Source: Akanthomyces muscarius | Taxonomy: Eukaryota > Ascomycota > Sordariomycetes > Hypocreales > Cordycipitaceae | NCBI RefSeq assembly: GCF_028009165.1 | Contig: NC_079241.1 | Location: 6,510,001-6,574,000 of the forward strand | Direction of reading: 5' to 3' | DNA length: 64,000 bases | Part shown: piece after piece, positions 1 through 10,488 of the stretch | Layout of the letters: every line of letters begins with the position of its first letter | Numbering within the stretch: the first letter of the stretch is position 1 | The notes under the pieces: generated by a model | What the model saw: only the letters and a program-made list of their open reading frames with translations | Database searches by the model: none | What the model was told of the DNA's origin: nothing | Translations under genes and position numbers: made by a program

Positions 1-390
1 GAGGAATATACCAAGACCAAGACAACGTTTGACGAATACGTAGCTGAGGTGCAGTCTGGCCACCTTCGCTGGTCCCCACCTCATAGAAGTCAGGTATTCT
101 GGGCAGAAAATGCACGCAAGATCTTGGAGCACCAGAATGGTGAGATTCCCCGTCAACTCGCCGAGATTATGAAGAAGCCTTGGGACAACGACAAGCAAGT
201 GCTGGCCATTGCCTGCAACGACGTCGCCTGCCTGGTCAAGGAGGTGCCAGAAAAGAGATGGCAACTCGAAAAGTCAGGCCTCAAGACGAGGATTATGGAG
301 CTCATGCAGTCGGAAGACGAAAATGTGCGATGGGAAAGTCTGCGAGCGTTGGGAGGCTGGCTCAAGTACAGCTTTGAGCAATCGGCATAG
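1..390 (+). CDS. VMA13: V-type proton ATPase subunit H, C-terminal part (cut by window edge)
   Basis: The reading frame is open from base 1 and gives 129 residues ending in a TAG stop. They match the conserved C-terminal domain of V-ATPase subunit H: a segment starting FWAENARKIL, then DNDKQVLAIACNDVA, then ENVRWESLRALGGWL near the end. Subunit H belongs to the V1 sector and is required to activate the assembled vacuolar proton pump. It also silences ATP hydrolysis in free V1. The C-terminal domain is an armadillo-like helical fold that contacts the rotor and stator, and the alternating helices seen here fit that. No intron is visible in this part. The 5' end lies outside the window. Confidence 0.9.
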   Translation, partial: EEYTKTKTTFDEYVAEVQSGHLRWSPPHRSQVFWAENARKILEHQNGEIPRQLAEIMKKPWDNDKQVLAIACNDVACLVKEVPEKRWQLEKSGLKTRIMELMQSEDENVRWESLRALGGWLKYSFEQSA

Positions 391-1144
391 TAGCGCGGCT
401 TGGACGAGCACGAGTAACGTTGCAGAGGAGGAATGCAGCACAGCGGATAGGCACAGCGGATATACTTGTACGTGCCGCGTTTGTTTTTGGTTGGGTTTGT
501 TTAATATGAGCAATGGTAGTTGCAGACGCATGAGTCAATCATTGGTTGCATGTACAAACTGCGTGTATTGGCATAGAAGAATCATTTCGACACCTCTTGC
601 CCCCATAGTGATATGTTCGTACCGGGTCTTGTATTTGTTTACTTTTAGCCGCACTTCATGAATATCTCCTGCATACCTCGAAGTCATTGCCGCATGATCT
701 GTGCTTGGCGAGTAATGGTAGATTGGGTAACTGTTTGCTAATGCGGTCTCGTAGGCACAGTGGTGTGATTGGGCGATTTCGAAGCGGAATAGCGCTGAGG
801 CGAGCGGGTTACAGCGGTCGAGCCTCCTGGAAGACGCCTAGACCCCGCTGTCGCCCGGATCCGTCTTTGATGCCGGAGGCCATTGTGCTTCGAGTCCGGG
901 GGTACCCGAACCCCACCACAGCTTGGGCTGTTACGTACCAGGAACTGATAATCGTTCAATTCGTCAAGACTCCAAATTCTTTTGCCGTGGAGACGAGACG
1001 CATCGTTCTTCTCCCCTCTACCATTCCTCTCTCTTCCTCCTCACGGCGTCTGTATATTTTCTCGCGCAGCAGCTCGTCCGCTCTCCCCAATTGAGCCGCC
1101 ACTCTCCCCCAACAAACACAAACAAACACACACACACACACATC
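391..1144. other. intergenic: VMA13 3' flank and GCV1 promoter/leader
   Basis: I see no gene here. The stretch holds the 3' flank of the V-ATPase gene and the upstream region of the glycine-cleavage gene. Bases 1001-1046 are strongly pyrimidine-rich, and a short (CA)n run at about 1126-1142 ends immediately before the GCV1 start codon. Both are common in leaders of well-expressed fungal genes. Confidence 0.6.
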
Positions 1145-2470
1145 ATGAATGGCATCGCCATGGTTGCGCGGGCTCGGCCTGCAATGGCCGCCAGCCGCCT
1201 GACCACCGTCCGGGTCGGCGCCCTCAGCCAGCGCGGCGCTGTCCGCCACGGCTCCGGCGCTGCTGCCGCCGCCGACCTGAAGAAGACGCCGCTTTACGAC
1301 TTCCACGTCGCCCACGGCGGCAAGATGGTGCCCTTTGCCGGCTACCACATGCCCGTGCAGTACAGCAACCTGTCGCTGGCCGACTCGCACCACTTTACCC
1401 GCAACCACGCCTCCATCTTTGACGTCTCGCACATGGTGCAGCACATCTTCAAGGGCCCCAACGCGGCCGCTTTTCTCGAGCGCGTCACCCCGTCGGCCTG
1501 GGCCACGCAGGGCCACATGCAGAGCAAGCTGACGACGTTTCTGTGGCCGGGCACCGGCGGCATCGTCGACGACACGGTCATCACCCGCCTCGGCGAGGAC
1601 GAATACTACGTCGTCACCAACGGCGCGTGCCTCGAAAAGGACACAAAGTACATTGACGAGCAGCTCGGCCAGTTTGGCGCCGGCGTCGAGTGGACGCGCC
1701 TCGACAACTCGGGCCTCTTTGCCATGCAGGGCCCGCAGGCGGCCGAGATCCTCGAGCAGGTCCTCGACAAGGACTACGCCAACGTCGATCTCAAGAGCCT
1801 CTACTTTGGCAACGCCGTCTGGGCGCAGCTTAAGCTCGCCGACGGCAGCAAGACGCACCCGGTCCTCATCTCCCGCGGCGGCTACACTGGCGAGGACGGC
1901 TTCGAGGTGTCGTTCAACGGCAAGCTGTACCCGGCCTTTGACACCACGACGCCCGCCGTCGAGGCCCTTCTCAAGGCCGCCGGTCCCGAGCGCCTGCAAA
2001 TGTCCGGCCTGGGCGCCCGCGACTCCCTCCGCCTCGAGGCCGGCATGTGCCTCTACGGCCACGACCTCGACGACACCATCACCCCCGTCGAGGCCGGCCT
2101 CAGCTGGATCATCCCCAAGGAGCGCCGCGTCGCCGGCGCCGGCTTCCACGGCGCCGAGACCATTGTGCCCCAGATGACCCCCAGGAGCAAGGGCGGCGCC
2201 GGCGTGTCCAAGCGCCGCGTCGGCCTCGTCGTCGAGGGTGCGCCCGCGCGTGAGGGCGCCACCATCCAAAAGGACGGCGAGACCATTGGCAACATCACGT
2301 CGGGCGTCCCCAGTCCCACCCTCGGCAAGAACATTGCCATGGGCTACATCAAGGACGGCCAGCACAAGTCGGGCACCGAGGTTGACGTCGTCGTCCGCGG
2401 CCGCAAGAGAAAGGGTGTCGTGGCCAAGATGCCCTTTATCCAGACCCGCTACTGGAAGGGTGATGCTTGA
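1145..2470 (+). CDS. GCV1: Aminomethyltransferase, mitochondrial (glycine cleavage system T protein)
   Basis: Single-exon gene of 441 aa. T protein transfers the methylene group of glycine from the lipoyl arm of H protein to tetrahydrofolate and releases ammonia, in the mitochondrial matrix. The first 40 or so residues are rich in Arg, Ala and Ser with almost no acidic residues, as in a mitochondrial presequence. The mature part begins near KKTPLYDFHVAHGGKMVPFA, the family's conserved opening. Other family motifs are FDVSHMVQ, the RGGYTGEDGFEVS loop and GLGARDSLRLEAGMCLYGHD, which line the folate site. I chose the ATG at 1145 because it sits after the CA-rich leader and gives a proper presequence; the frame stays open upstream but into leader-like sequence. 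The opposite strand is also open for about 520 codons, a by-product of GC-rich third positions. Confidence 0.95.
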   Translation: MNGIAMVARARPAMAASRLTTVRVGALSQRGAVRHGSGAAAAADLKKTPLYDFHVAHGGKMVPFAGYHMPVQYSNLSLADSHHFTRNHASIFDVSHMVQHIFKGPNAAAFLERVTPSAWATQGHMQSKLTTFLWPGTGGIVDDTVITRLGEDEYYVVTNGACLEKDTKYIDEQLGQFGAGVEWTRLDNSGLFAMQGPQAAEILEQVLDKDYANVDLKSLYFGNAVWAQLKLADGSKTHPVLISRGGYTGEDGFEVSFNGKLYPAFDTTTPAVEALLKAAGPERLQMSGLGARDSLRLEAGMCLYGHDLDDTITPVEAGLSWIIPKERRVAGAGFHGAETIVPQMTPRSKGGAGVSKRRVGLVVEGAPAREGATIQKDGETIGNITSGVPSPTLGKNIAMGYIKDGQHKSGTEVDVVVRGRKRKGVVAKMPFIQTRYWKGDA

Positions 2471-4144
2471 GCAAGAAACAAGCAAAACCAATAAGAAGAA
2501 GCCACATTGAAACACCATTTTCTTTTGTTATAAATTGACGATTTTGGATTTCCGAGACTGCGTTTTTGTTATCTTCACAACATGACTGCCTTGATGGCCA
2601 GATTATAGGTTATTAGTTTCAACAGGTACTTTTATAGGACTGGAGTTTTCTTTTTTGATACGGAACATATTCCCCAGGGCTTGGGGGGCCGACATGTCGC
2701 GACGAGCTCTATACGGAAGAGCGAGACAAAAAATTAGATACCCCCGGTTTAGGCGTTGCAATGCCATTTGAGAGCGAAGTCGACTTGACTCGCCATTTTT
2801 TCGCGATGTTATTATGGGCATCGAATGAAACGACAACAAAATTTGACTCGGTGATTGTGTGGTACTGGCTGACTTGAGCAGGAGACGATTAGTCGGCGAT
2901 GGAAAAGATTTGGTAAACTTCGGACGTGCCAATGCAGGCCTGGAAGACGATAACTGCTAGTTGAACCGCCAATACTGACTCTGAATAGAACACGCAAGTG
3001 ATTGGTAGTTTTGACAATTATTTGATGAAGGCTGATATGAATATGATTCAAGCCACTGGGACTTTTTCCTCCATTCACACATATGTTCTCGAGCTATGTG
3101 TCCCCCTTTACCTTGATCACTCGCGGCTCACGGCACCGTCGTAGTGAAGAATGCGATGATAGTCAAGCCTCTGACAAGCCCTCCAATACGCAAGCACATT
3201 GAGAGCAGTTACTACAAGTATCCGATAGCCTTGCCGAGCCTCTTTCTCCAGGACTTCTTTTCCATTACCAAAACGCTCAAAACATGTCTCTGCGCATGAG
3301 GCCAGAAGCGAACAAGACACTGCACGACAAAAGCTACCATCGACATGCTTTACGAGAGGCAGGCTTGCGTCCAAAATTCGGCATCGCTTGGCCAATGCGT
3401 GAGAGGCGAGAGCGAAAACCGACCGATCTTTGCGCCCTAGTTACAGTTTTGCGACGCCAATTGGCCAGCCGGCACTTTTGCATCTTGGTGCCAATATGCG
3501 ATACCACCCCGAGGGTCGTTGCCATGACTGGCTTACCTGCTCTACTGAAGCCTTTTGCAGATTTTTCTTTCTTTTCAAATTTGCTGATCATCCACCGCTG
3601 CAACGCCCAAAACACATATTGCGCCTTCCGAACAACGTCGCAAGCAGATATCCGCCCTGAAAAGACTCCAGTCGCGCCCTCTCGCGCCCACCAAACATCT
3701 CACGACCCCATCGAAAAAACTCTAGCGCCGTTTTGGCCTGGTGTCCGCGGTCGCCGGCGGCCATGGGGATCTTGAGATTCGTTTCCTGGATCGCAGACGC
3801 CTGCAATTGCGCCCGTGGTACATGCGCACTATGAAGCAGCACAACGCCTTTCCCCCCACCCCGGGCAGTTTTTTCGACTCATAATGAGCCTTGCATCATG
3901 TCATTCTATTCCAGAAAAGGAATTGTCTGATTCCGAAACGCCCTCCAATTCCGTGTATCCATTTTTGGCGTGGAGACGGCCGGCGGCCAAGTGACCAACC
4001 GCCCCAATCTCACCTAAATAAGCTACCCCGGTACACCTGTCGAGGGCTTATCAGCTCAGCACCCGTTTTCTCTGCTTATTGAATTTCAAATATTTTCAAG
4101 ATAATCTTTACTGCTTCCAATAAAACATCTTGAAAACAAGAAAA
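2471..4144. other. intergenic: GCV1 3' flank and GABA transaminase promoter
   Basis: About 1.7 kb without a gene I can support. Open frames on both strands lack family motifs or plausible splice structure. The last part (about 4000-4144) is the presumed promoter and leader of the GABA transaminase gene, with an AT-rich element (taaataag) near 4015. Confidence 0.5.
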
Positions 4145-5791
4145 ATGCTGTCTTCGGTTCGTGCAGGCGCGCGTCGCGTTCCTCGCCATGCTTGCAGGCT
4201 GCAGGTGGTACGGCCCATGGCGACAGCCTCGTCGGTGTTCCCCAACGAGCCTCCGAAGCCGGCCGTCAAGACCGCGATCCCTGGACCTCAATCCAAGGCT
4301 GCGCTGGAAAAGCTGGAGAGAGTATTCGACACGAGGAGCATGAACTTTGTGGCCGACTATGACAAGTGCCATGGAAATTAGTGAGTGCACCCACGTGCGT
4401 GCGCGGTCCTGGCTAACAACTGCAAGCATCGTCGACCATGATGGCAACGTTCTCTTGGACGCGTAAGTATTTGAATCGCTTCAAAAGCAGTCAGCATGAG
4501 ACTGCAGGAAACACATCACTGACTCGTGAGACAGATTTGCTCAGATTGCTTCCATTCCGCTGGGCTACAACAATCCTCACCTGCTCGAAGTCGCAGATAG
4601 TCCTCAGATGAAGAGCGCCATTGTCAACCGTCCTGCCATTGGAGCCTTTCCCTCATCCGAGTGGGCGGATGTCCTGGAGACTGGTTTGCTAAAGGCGGCA
4701 CCCAAGGGCTTTAGCCAAGTGTTTACCTCCATGACCGGTTCCGATGCCAACGAGCTGGCGTTCAAGGCCGCCTTCATCTGGCGCCGCACCCTGGAGCGCA
4801 AGGGCGCCGAATTCACAGCAGAGGAGCTCTCCTCCGTCATGAAGAACGAAGAGCCCGGCGCGCCCAAGTACTCCATCCTCTCCTTCGAGGGCGGATTCCA
4901 CGGCCGCCTCTTTGGTAGCCTGAGCGCCACGCGCAGCAAGGCCATCCACAAGCTCGACATTCCCGCGTTCGACTGGCCCGCCGCGCCCTTCCCGCAGCTG
5001 AAGTACCCCCTCGAGGAGCACGCCGCCGGCAACGCCGCCGAGGAGGAGCGCTGCCTCGCCGAGACGGAGCGTCTGCTGTCCAGCTGGCCGCAGCCCGTCG
5101 CCGCCGTCATCGTCGAGCCGATCCAGTCCGAGGGCGGCGACAACCACGCCTCGCCCGCGTTTTTCCGGCGCCTGCGCGAGATGACCGCCGCGCGCAACGT
5201 GCTCATGATTGTCGACGAGGTGCAGACGGGCGTCGGCGCGACGGGCAAGTTTTGGGCGCATGAGCACTGGGGCCTGGCCACGCCGCCCGACATGGTCACG
5301 TTTTCCAAAAAGGCGCAGGCCGCGGGGTTCTACTACCGCGACGACGCGCTGCGGCCCGACAAGCCGTACCGCCAGTACAACACCTGGATGGGCGACCCGG
5401 CGCGCGCGCTGCTCTTCCGCGGCATCCACGACGAGGTGCGCCGCCTGGGCCTCGTGGAGCGCACGGCGGCCGTCGGGCGCTACCTGTACGGGAAGCTGGA
5501 GGCGCTGGCGGCCAAGTATCCCGGCGAGGTTCAGAACCTGCGCGGCAAGGATAGGGGCACCTTTATCGCGTTTGACAGCCCCCGCAGGGAGCAGGTGCTG
5601 GCCAAGGCCAAGGCTCACGGGCTGAATATTGGAGCGAGCGGTGATAGGGCGATTCGCCTGCGGCCGATGCTGGTGTTTGAAGAGGGACATGGTAAGTTTC
5701 TTGACCTTGGTCTTGTTGTTGAAGGGGTTTATGCTAAATCGTTGTAGCGGACATTTTGATCGACATTTTGGAGACGGCTATTAAGCAATGA
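4145..5791 (+). CDS. UGA1: 4-aminobutyrate aminotransferase (GABA transaminase), mitochondrial
   Basis: Four exons: 4145-4380, 4427-4462, 4535-5691 and 5748-5791, giving 490 aa, the usual length for fungal GABA transaminases. The enzyme is a class-III PLP aminotransferase that converts GABA plus 2-oxoglutarate to succinic semialdehyde plus glutamate. The N-terminus (MLSSVRAGARRVPRHACRL) is Arg-rich without acids, suggesting mitochondrial import. Family features include SMTGSDANELAFKAAF, FEGGFHGRLFGSLSATRSK, IVEPIQSEGGDNHAS, the cofactor-binding DEVQTGVGATGKFWAHEHW, and FSKKAQAAGFYY, which carries the PLP lysine. All introns have GT/AG ends: GTGAGT, GTAAGT and GTAAGT donors. Splicing restores Y-I-V-D-H-D-G, D-A-F-A-Q and G-H-A-D-I-L across the junctions. 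The gene runs towards the secreted-protein gene downstream. Confidence 0.93.
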
Positions 5792-6220
5792 GAGCCGCTA
5801 CTCGTGTTGCTTTCGCGACAGATGGTTCATAGGCTTTTTCAACTTTGCGAATATAATACGGGAAAAAGCGGAGGAGGAAACATGGAATTTAAGTACTTAT
5901 ACTTTGACTTTGCATTGGCCCCGGGTTCAAGCCATGGTCTGTTGGCTTTGACGGAGGGTAGTAAGTTGTCGGCCAGCACCTTTGCACAATCAGACGTTGG
6001 CAAATGGCGATGTCGAACACTCAATTCTGCATCTCGTGAAGCAGCTTCATAGCAATACAATTTTTTCATTACTATCTTGTCTAACCGAACTTGAACCACA
6101 CTTGAAAGATAGCCTGCCATCTTTTCGTCACCCAAATTCAGCGTCTTTACCGAAACGCTTTTTTTCTTCATTCATTGAGGTTTGGCCATTTGTTCATTCA
6201 TTAAATCATCGCGAGTTGAT
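5792..6220. other. convergent 3' intergenic region
   Basis: This stretch separates the stops of two genes that face each other, GABA transaminase (+) and the secreted cysteine protein (-). It is AT-rich in its second half and presumably holds both polyadenylation regions. I see nothing else in it. Confidence 0.5.
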
Positions 6221-6915
6221 TTAGAGACCACCCTTTTTGGCGGCATCACCAGCAGCACCAGCGGCGTCGCCGGCGGCATTACCCGCATCGAGACCAGCAC
6301 TGGCCGTGGCCTTGGGACCACCAGGAGGCTTCATAGAGCTGAGCGCACCAGAGCACTCCTTCCTGAGGCACTTGAGAGCCTTGTCCAGGGCGTCCTTCTT
6401 GTCGGCACACTTCGAAGAGCACTCCTTGAGCTGTGAAGGAATTGCATGTTAGTATTTGTACTGGCTTCGATAGTAACGCTAGGTTCGGTTTAAACGTACA
6501 CCGGGGGGCATGGACATGGACATCATGGGCATGGCAGCCTTGTTGCCAGCCTTGCCGCCGGCGCCGACATCAGCGCCATCAGCACCACCAGTAGCCTTGG
6601 CCTCGGCACCAGCGGTCACGGCGCCGAGAGCCGGGCCGCAGTTCTTCTTGAGGCACATGATGGCCTCGGAGACGGCGCCCTTTCCGTCCTCGCACTTGGC
6701 GAGGCACTTCTTGAGCTGTGATTGAGGGTCAACATCATCTGTGGTGGTGTGGAGGACTGAGCCAAACTTACACCGTCAGGAGCACCCTTGGCGGCGTCAC
6801 TGGCACCAGTAGCCTTGGCATCAGCACCGCCGGAGGCTTTGGCAGGGCCGCCCATGGGGGCCGCGGCAAAGGCGACGGAGGCGAAGATGGCGACGAGAGC
6901 GGTGGAGAACTGCAT
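6221..6915 (-). CDS. Small secreted protein with two exon-encoded four-cysteine modules
   Basis: Three exons on the minus strand: 6915-6772, 6715-6500 and 6430-6221, giving 189 aa. Residues 1-18 (MQFSTALVAIFASVAFAA) look like a cleavable signal peptide. Exon 1 continues with an Ala/Gly/Asp linker. Exons 2 and 3 each start with LK[KE]C and encode the same spacing, C-x3-C-x12-C-x4-C (Cys52, 56, 69, 74 and Cys124, 128, 141, 146), followed by an Ala/Gly-rich tail. Both introns are phase 0, so each module equals one exon. The predicted shape is two helical hairpins, each closed by two disulfides, on flexible linkers. I do not recognise a named family. Plant alpha-hairpinins share the C-x3-C...C-x3-C layout but not the exact spacing. 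A secreted role is inferred from the signal peptide only. The start is fixed by the signal peptide and a TATA box 124 bp upstream. Confidence 0.85.
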
Positions 6916-7038
6916 GTTTGCGGTGGCGGATTTGGAATAAGTTATGGATTTGTAGTAGTAGTTTTGTGATGATCTTGTAAGAGTGGGAGGATGAAAGGAT
7001 GATGAAAGATTTTGGCTGAGATGAGGGATTGAGTTGCT

Positions 7039-7047
7039 CTTTATATA
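7039..7047 (-). promoter_or_regulatory. TATA box of the secreted cysteine protein gene
   Basis: The minus strand reads TATATAAAG, 124 bp upstream of the start codon at 6915. The strong consensus and single position suggest a TATA-driven, regulated promoter, in keeping with a secreted protein gene. Confidence 0.6.
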
Positions 7048-8851
7048 GAAGAATCATTCGAGATTGTTGTCACCACGCTGTTGCCACTTTGACAACCTGA
7101 CTGCCTGTCTTTCCTAGAGTATTCAAGTCAGCATGCTGCTGTCGTCAAAAACAGCGTCATAACTTCATTCCGGCAAAGGAACTTGTGAGGGCCCACGGTA
7201 CAAAAGGCGGCAAGCGTCGGGATATTTCGACAGTAATGGTGTCACTCAAGGGATACGCTTGACTGAGATGGAAAGCAACTGAGCGATCAAGGGACCGAGT
7301 GCAGCCTGGAATGCTCCAGACTATCTTTGGAGCTAAAAACATCGGGTTGTCGGCGGCACCATTCCCCGTCCAGCCGTTGCAGTGCGTCATTATAGAGAAG
7401 CTAGAATTGCGACGGGAATCAGCAACGGATGATCGGGGGGCCAAGTGCAGGAACGATCGGACCGGTGGGGAGAATGGAGCTCGTTGCGGAGCTGGAAAGC
7501 TTGATTTTTTCGGGAGATGGAGAGAATGTCTTGCATGGACATGGAGATGAGAGAAATCTAGAGCACCCGATTCATCACGCTATGAGGCTGCGGAGTCGGC
7601 ACGCATTCCTATCGGGCGAGACACAACGACTTCCCCAGCTCCTGTGCAGGCTACTTTCAATCCAATAAGTTCAGAAGTTGAGGAAATTGCTGCTGGAGAT
7701 GTGAGAGAACAAATAAGAAGTTCCGTGCTGTCTATGCCACTTTTTGCCACGAACATGTTTGGTATTGTGGACGGCAAGCCGTCAATTAACAAGCTCCATC
7801 CAACACGAGCCGAGACATATGACGACATGCACATCGAGCTTCTATGCCGCCTCTCCAAGAATTGGAGGAGTTTAAGATTTTTTTTTCGATTGAAAACTAG
7901 AATGTCTGATGGTTGTGGATAGCAAGCAAGAGCGACAACAGACTACGCTCGCAATACGATGGGCAATTAGGTGCAGTGGTCTAAGCTCAGCCAATTCATT
8001 TCCAGTTGCCTGGTCTCTGGAAATCTCCATAACGACTAGTGTAGATCATTGCCAACTAAGAAAAACGGAGCTACAACTTGGAAGGCGGGACACAGGAACC
8101 AGCTCGCCCTGCCCCGGCTGGCATGGAGGGGCTTATGGCCGCATGGGGAGGGAGGCTGGCCTAGCTCAAGGGGGAGAAAAGCAAGAGAAATGTGCTTTCT
8201 GTTTCGACAGAAGGGACTGCAATTGTTTCAGAGGCACACGAGCACAGAGTCATGAGGCAGACTCTGTCGATGGAGTGGGAATGAAGCAGCTGCACCAATG
8301 GTCCATTTTCGATGGCAGTGGTAATGAATGTGGATGAGACTTTGACGGGCCACTTCCCCTGGCAAAAACCTATCCATAACTCGAGTGAAGCTCGAATTTC
8401 GTATGTAGCATTTCTTCTTCTTCTTTTTCCGGTTAAATTGAGCCGCTGTCATGTAAATATAACCAATGCGTGTACAGTATCTTACTTATATGACCCGAAC
8501 CCTTTTTGAACAGGTCTGGTAGCTATCATCCGACCCGATCTTGGACTTATGGAAGACGGACTTTGGATGAATTAAAAATAAAAAAAATAGCATGTGAATT
8601 ACACTCAGTAGCGAATCGAAATCTGGAGCAACTTGGTTTTCAATAGTTATATGCGGCTCGGCCGCCTCGGACGCCGCAAGCTCGTGGTGGGGGCCTCCGT
8701 CCGGCGCCGGCGAGCGGGGGAGGGGAAATGAGAGCATCACGATATGGGCCGCTACAAATGATGCGGATGGAAGCTTATGCGGGGGCCAATTTTCGGGTCA
8801 TTTTCAAGCAATTGCAGTTTGCTGATTTTTCGCCTTGTCCCGAGGCTATAC

Positions 8852-8860
8852 GCATAAAAG
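8852..8860 (+). promoter_or_regulatory. TATA-like element of the aldehyde dehydrogenase gene
   Basis: The sequence gcataaaag lies 79 bp before the start codon at 8939, a suitable distance for a fungal core promoter. It is a weak match, supported mainly by position. Confidence 0.35.
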
Positions 8861-8938
8861 ATCCGGCGTACATACCTGCACCAATTCTCGTCGCATCTTC
8901 TCTAGACACACACACCAACACCAACACGCACACACAAC

Positions 8939-10488
8939 ATGGCTGAGCCTGTTAAACTCGAAGCGCCCAATGGCGTCAAGTGGATGCAGCCAACCGGCCT
9001 GTTCATCAACAATGAGTTCGTAGCGGCTCAGAGCGGCGAAGCAATCACCTCAATCGACCCTGCGTACGTGATTTTTTCCACCCCAGACTGGTTCACTTCT
9101 AACGCAGTGACAGCACTGAAAAGCCCATTGCCACCGTCCAAGCCGCCGGCGAGCAGGACGTTGATGCTGCCGTTCGCGCCGCGCGCGCCGCTCTCAAGGA
9201 TCCATCGTGGAAGCTGCTCTCCGCCACGGACCGCGGCATCCTCATGACCAAGCTGGCGGAGCTGATGGAGTCGAAGCGTGAGCTCTTCGCCACGATTGAC
9301 GCCTGGGACAATGGCAAGACGTACGCCGAGGCGCTCGACGGGGACCTCGCCGAGGCGGTCGGCGTGATCCGCTACTACGCCGGGTGGGCGGACAAGACGT
9401 TTGGGCAGACCATCAGCACGACCCCCCAGAAGTTTGCCTACACGCTGCGGCAGCCCGTGGGCGTCGTCGCGCAAATCATCCCCTGGAACTACCCGCTCGC
9501 CATGGCAACGTGGAAGCTCGGCCCCGCGCTGGCGTGCGGCAACACGGTCGTGCTCAAGGCCGCCGAGCAGACGCCGCTCAGCATCCTGGTGCTCGGCGAG
9601 CTGATTCGCGAGGCCGGCTTCCCGCCGGGCGTGGTCAACTTTGTGAATGGCCACGGCGCGACGGCGGGCGCGGCGCTGGTGCAGCACCCGCTCGTGGACA
9701 AGGTCGCGTTCACGGGGTCGACGGCGACGGCGGCGCGCATCATGGGCATGGCGGCCAAGACGCTCAAGAACGTCACGCTCGAGTCGGGCGGCAAGTCGCC
9801 GCTGCTCGTCTTCAGCGACGCCGACATGGAGCAGGCCGTCCGGTGGTCGCACTTTGGCATCATGTCCAACCAGGGCCAGATCTGCACGGCGACGTCGCGC
9901 ATCCTGGTGCAGGACGCCGTGTACGACGAGTTTGTGCGCAGGTTCATCGACACCACGACGGCGACGAGCAAGGTCGGCAGCCAGTGGGACAAGGGCACGT
10001 ACCAGGGGCCGCAAGTCTCCAAGGTGCAGTACGACCGCGTCCTCGAGTACATTGGCATCGGCAAGCAAGAGGGCGCGCGCATCGCGGCGGGCGGCGCGCC
10101 GGCGCCCATCGACGGCAAGGGCTTCTTCATCTCGCCGACCGTCTTTGTCGACGTCAAGCCGACGATGCGCATCTACCAGGAGGAGATTTTCGGCCCCGTT
10201 GTCGCCATCGCGCGCTTCTCGTCAGAGGACGAGGCCGTCGCGCTCGCCAACGACACCACCTATGGCCTCGGCGCCGCCGTGTTCACGAGGGACCTGGAGC
10301 GCGCGCACCGCGTCGCGGCCGAGATTGAGGCCGGCATGGTCTGGGTCAACAGCAGCCAGGACTGCGATCCGCGCGTGCCGTTTGGCGGTGTCAAGCAGAG
10401 CGGCGTTGGGCGGGAGCTGGGCGAGGCGGGCCTGGAGGCGTACTCGCAGGTAAAGGCTGTACATATCAACATGGGCAACAAATTGTAA
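8939..10488 (+). CDS. NAD(P)-dependent aldehyde dehydrogenase
   Basis: Two exons, 8939-9063 and 9114-10488, giving 499 aa, the normal ALDH length. The enzyme oxidises aldehydes to acids. Visible features are the dinucleotide-binding IIPWNYPLAMATWKLGPAL and FTGSTATAARIM, the general-base glutamate in TLESGGKSP, the nucleophilic cysteine in NQGQICTATSRI, and the late EEIFGPVVAIARF and PFGGVKQSGVGRE segments. There is no targeting peptide, so it is probably cytosolic. The GQIC-TATSR signature resembles the ALDH1/2 and betaine-aldehyde-type branches; substrate is not decidable here. A GABA transaminase lies 3 kb upstream, so a link to aminobutyraldehyde or succinic semialdehyde is conceivable but only an inference. 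The intron has two in-frame acceptors six bases apart (ends 9107 and 9113); using the first adds two residues. Confidence 0.93.

Larger units (their letters stand above)
6916..8938. other. divergent intergenic: secreted protein and aldehyde dehydrogenase promoters
   Basis: About 2 kb between two divergent genes. Apart from the two promoter ends I see no supported gene. Open frames around 7429-7922 on the plus strand have no recognisable motif and no consistent splicing. A G-poor, CA-rich leader directly precedes the aldehyde dehydrogenase start (about 8905-8938). Confidence 0.5.

Noticed and set aside
956..2518. 520-codon open frame antisense to the glycine-cleavage gene
   Set aside because: Shadow of GC-rich third codon positions. 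The translation is Ala/Asp/Val-rich with no domain, whereas the plus-strand protein is a clear T protein. Similar antisense frames over the aldehyde dehydrogenase, permease and GABA transaminase genes are rejected for the same reason.
5918..5940. T-loop-like gggttcaagcc
   Set aside because: No pairing T stem or further tRNA arms around it.
7429..7922. Overlapping plus-strand open frames between the secreted-protein and aldehyde dehydrogenase genes
   Set aside because: No motif, no consistent splice sites and no start context. Not enough to call a gene.
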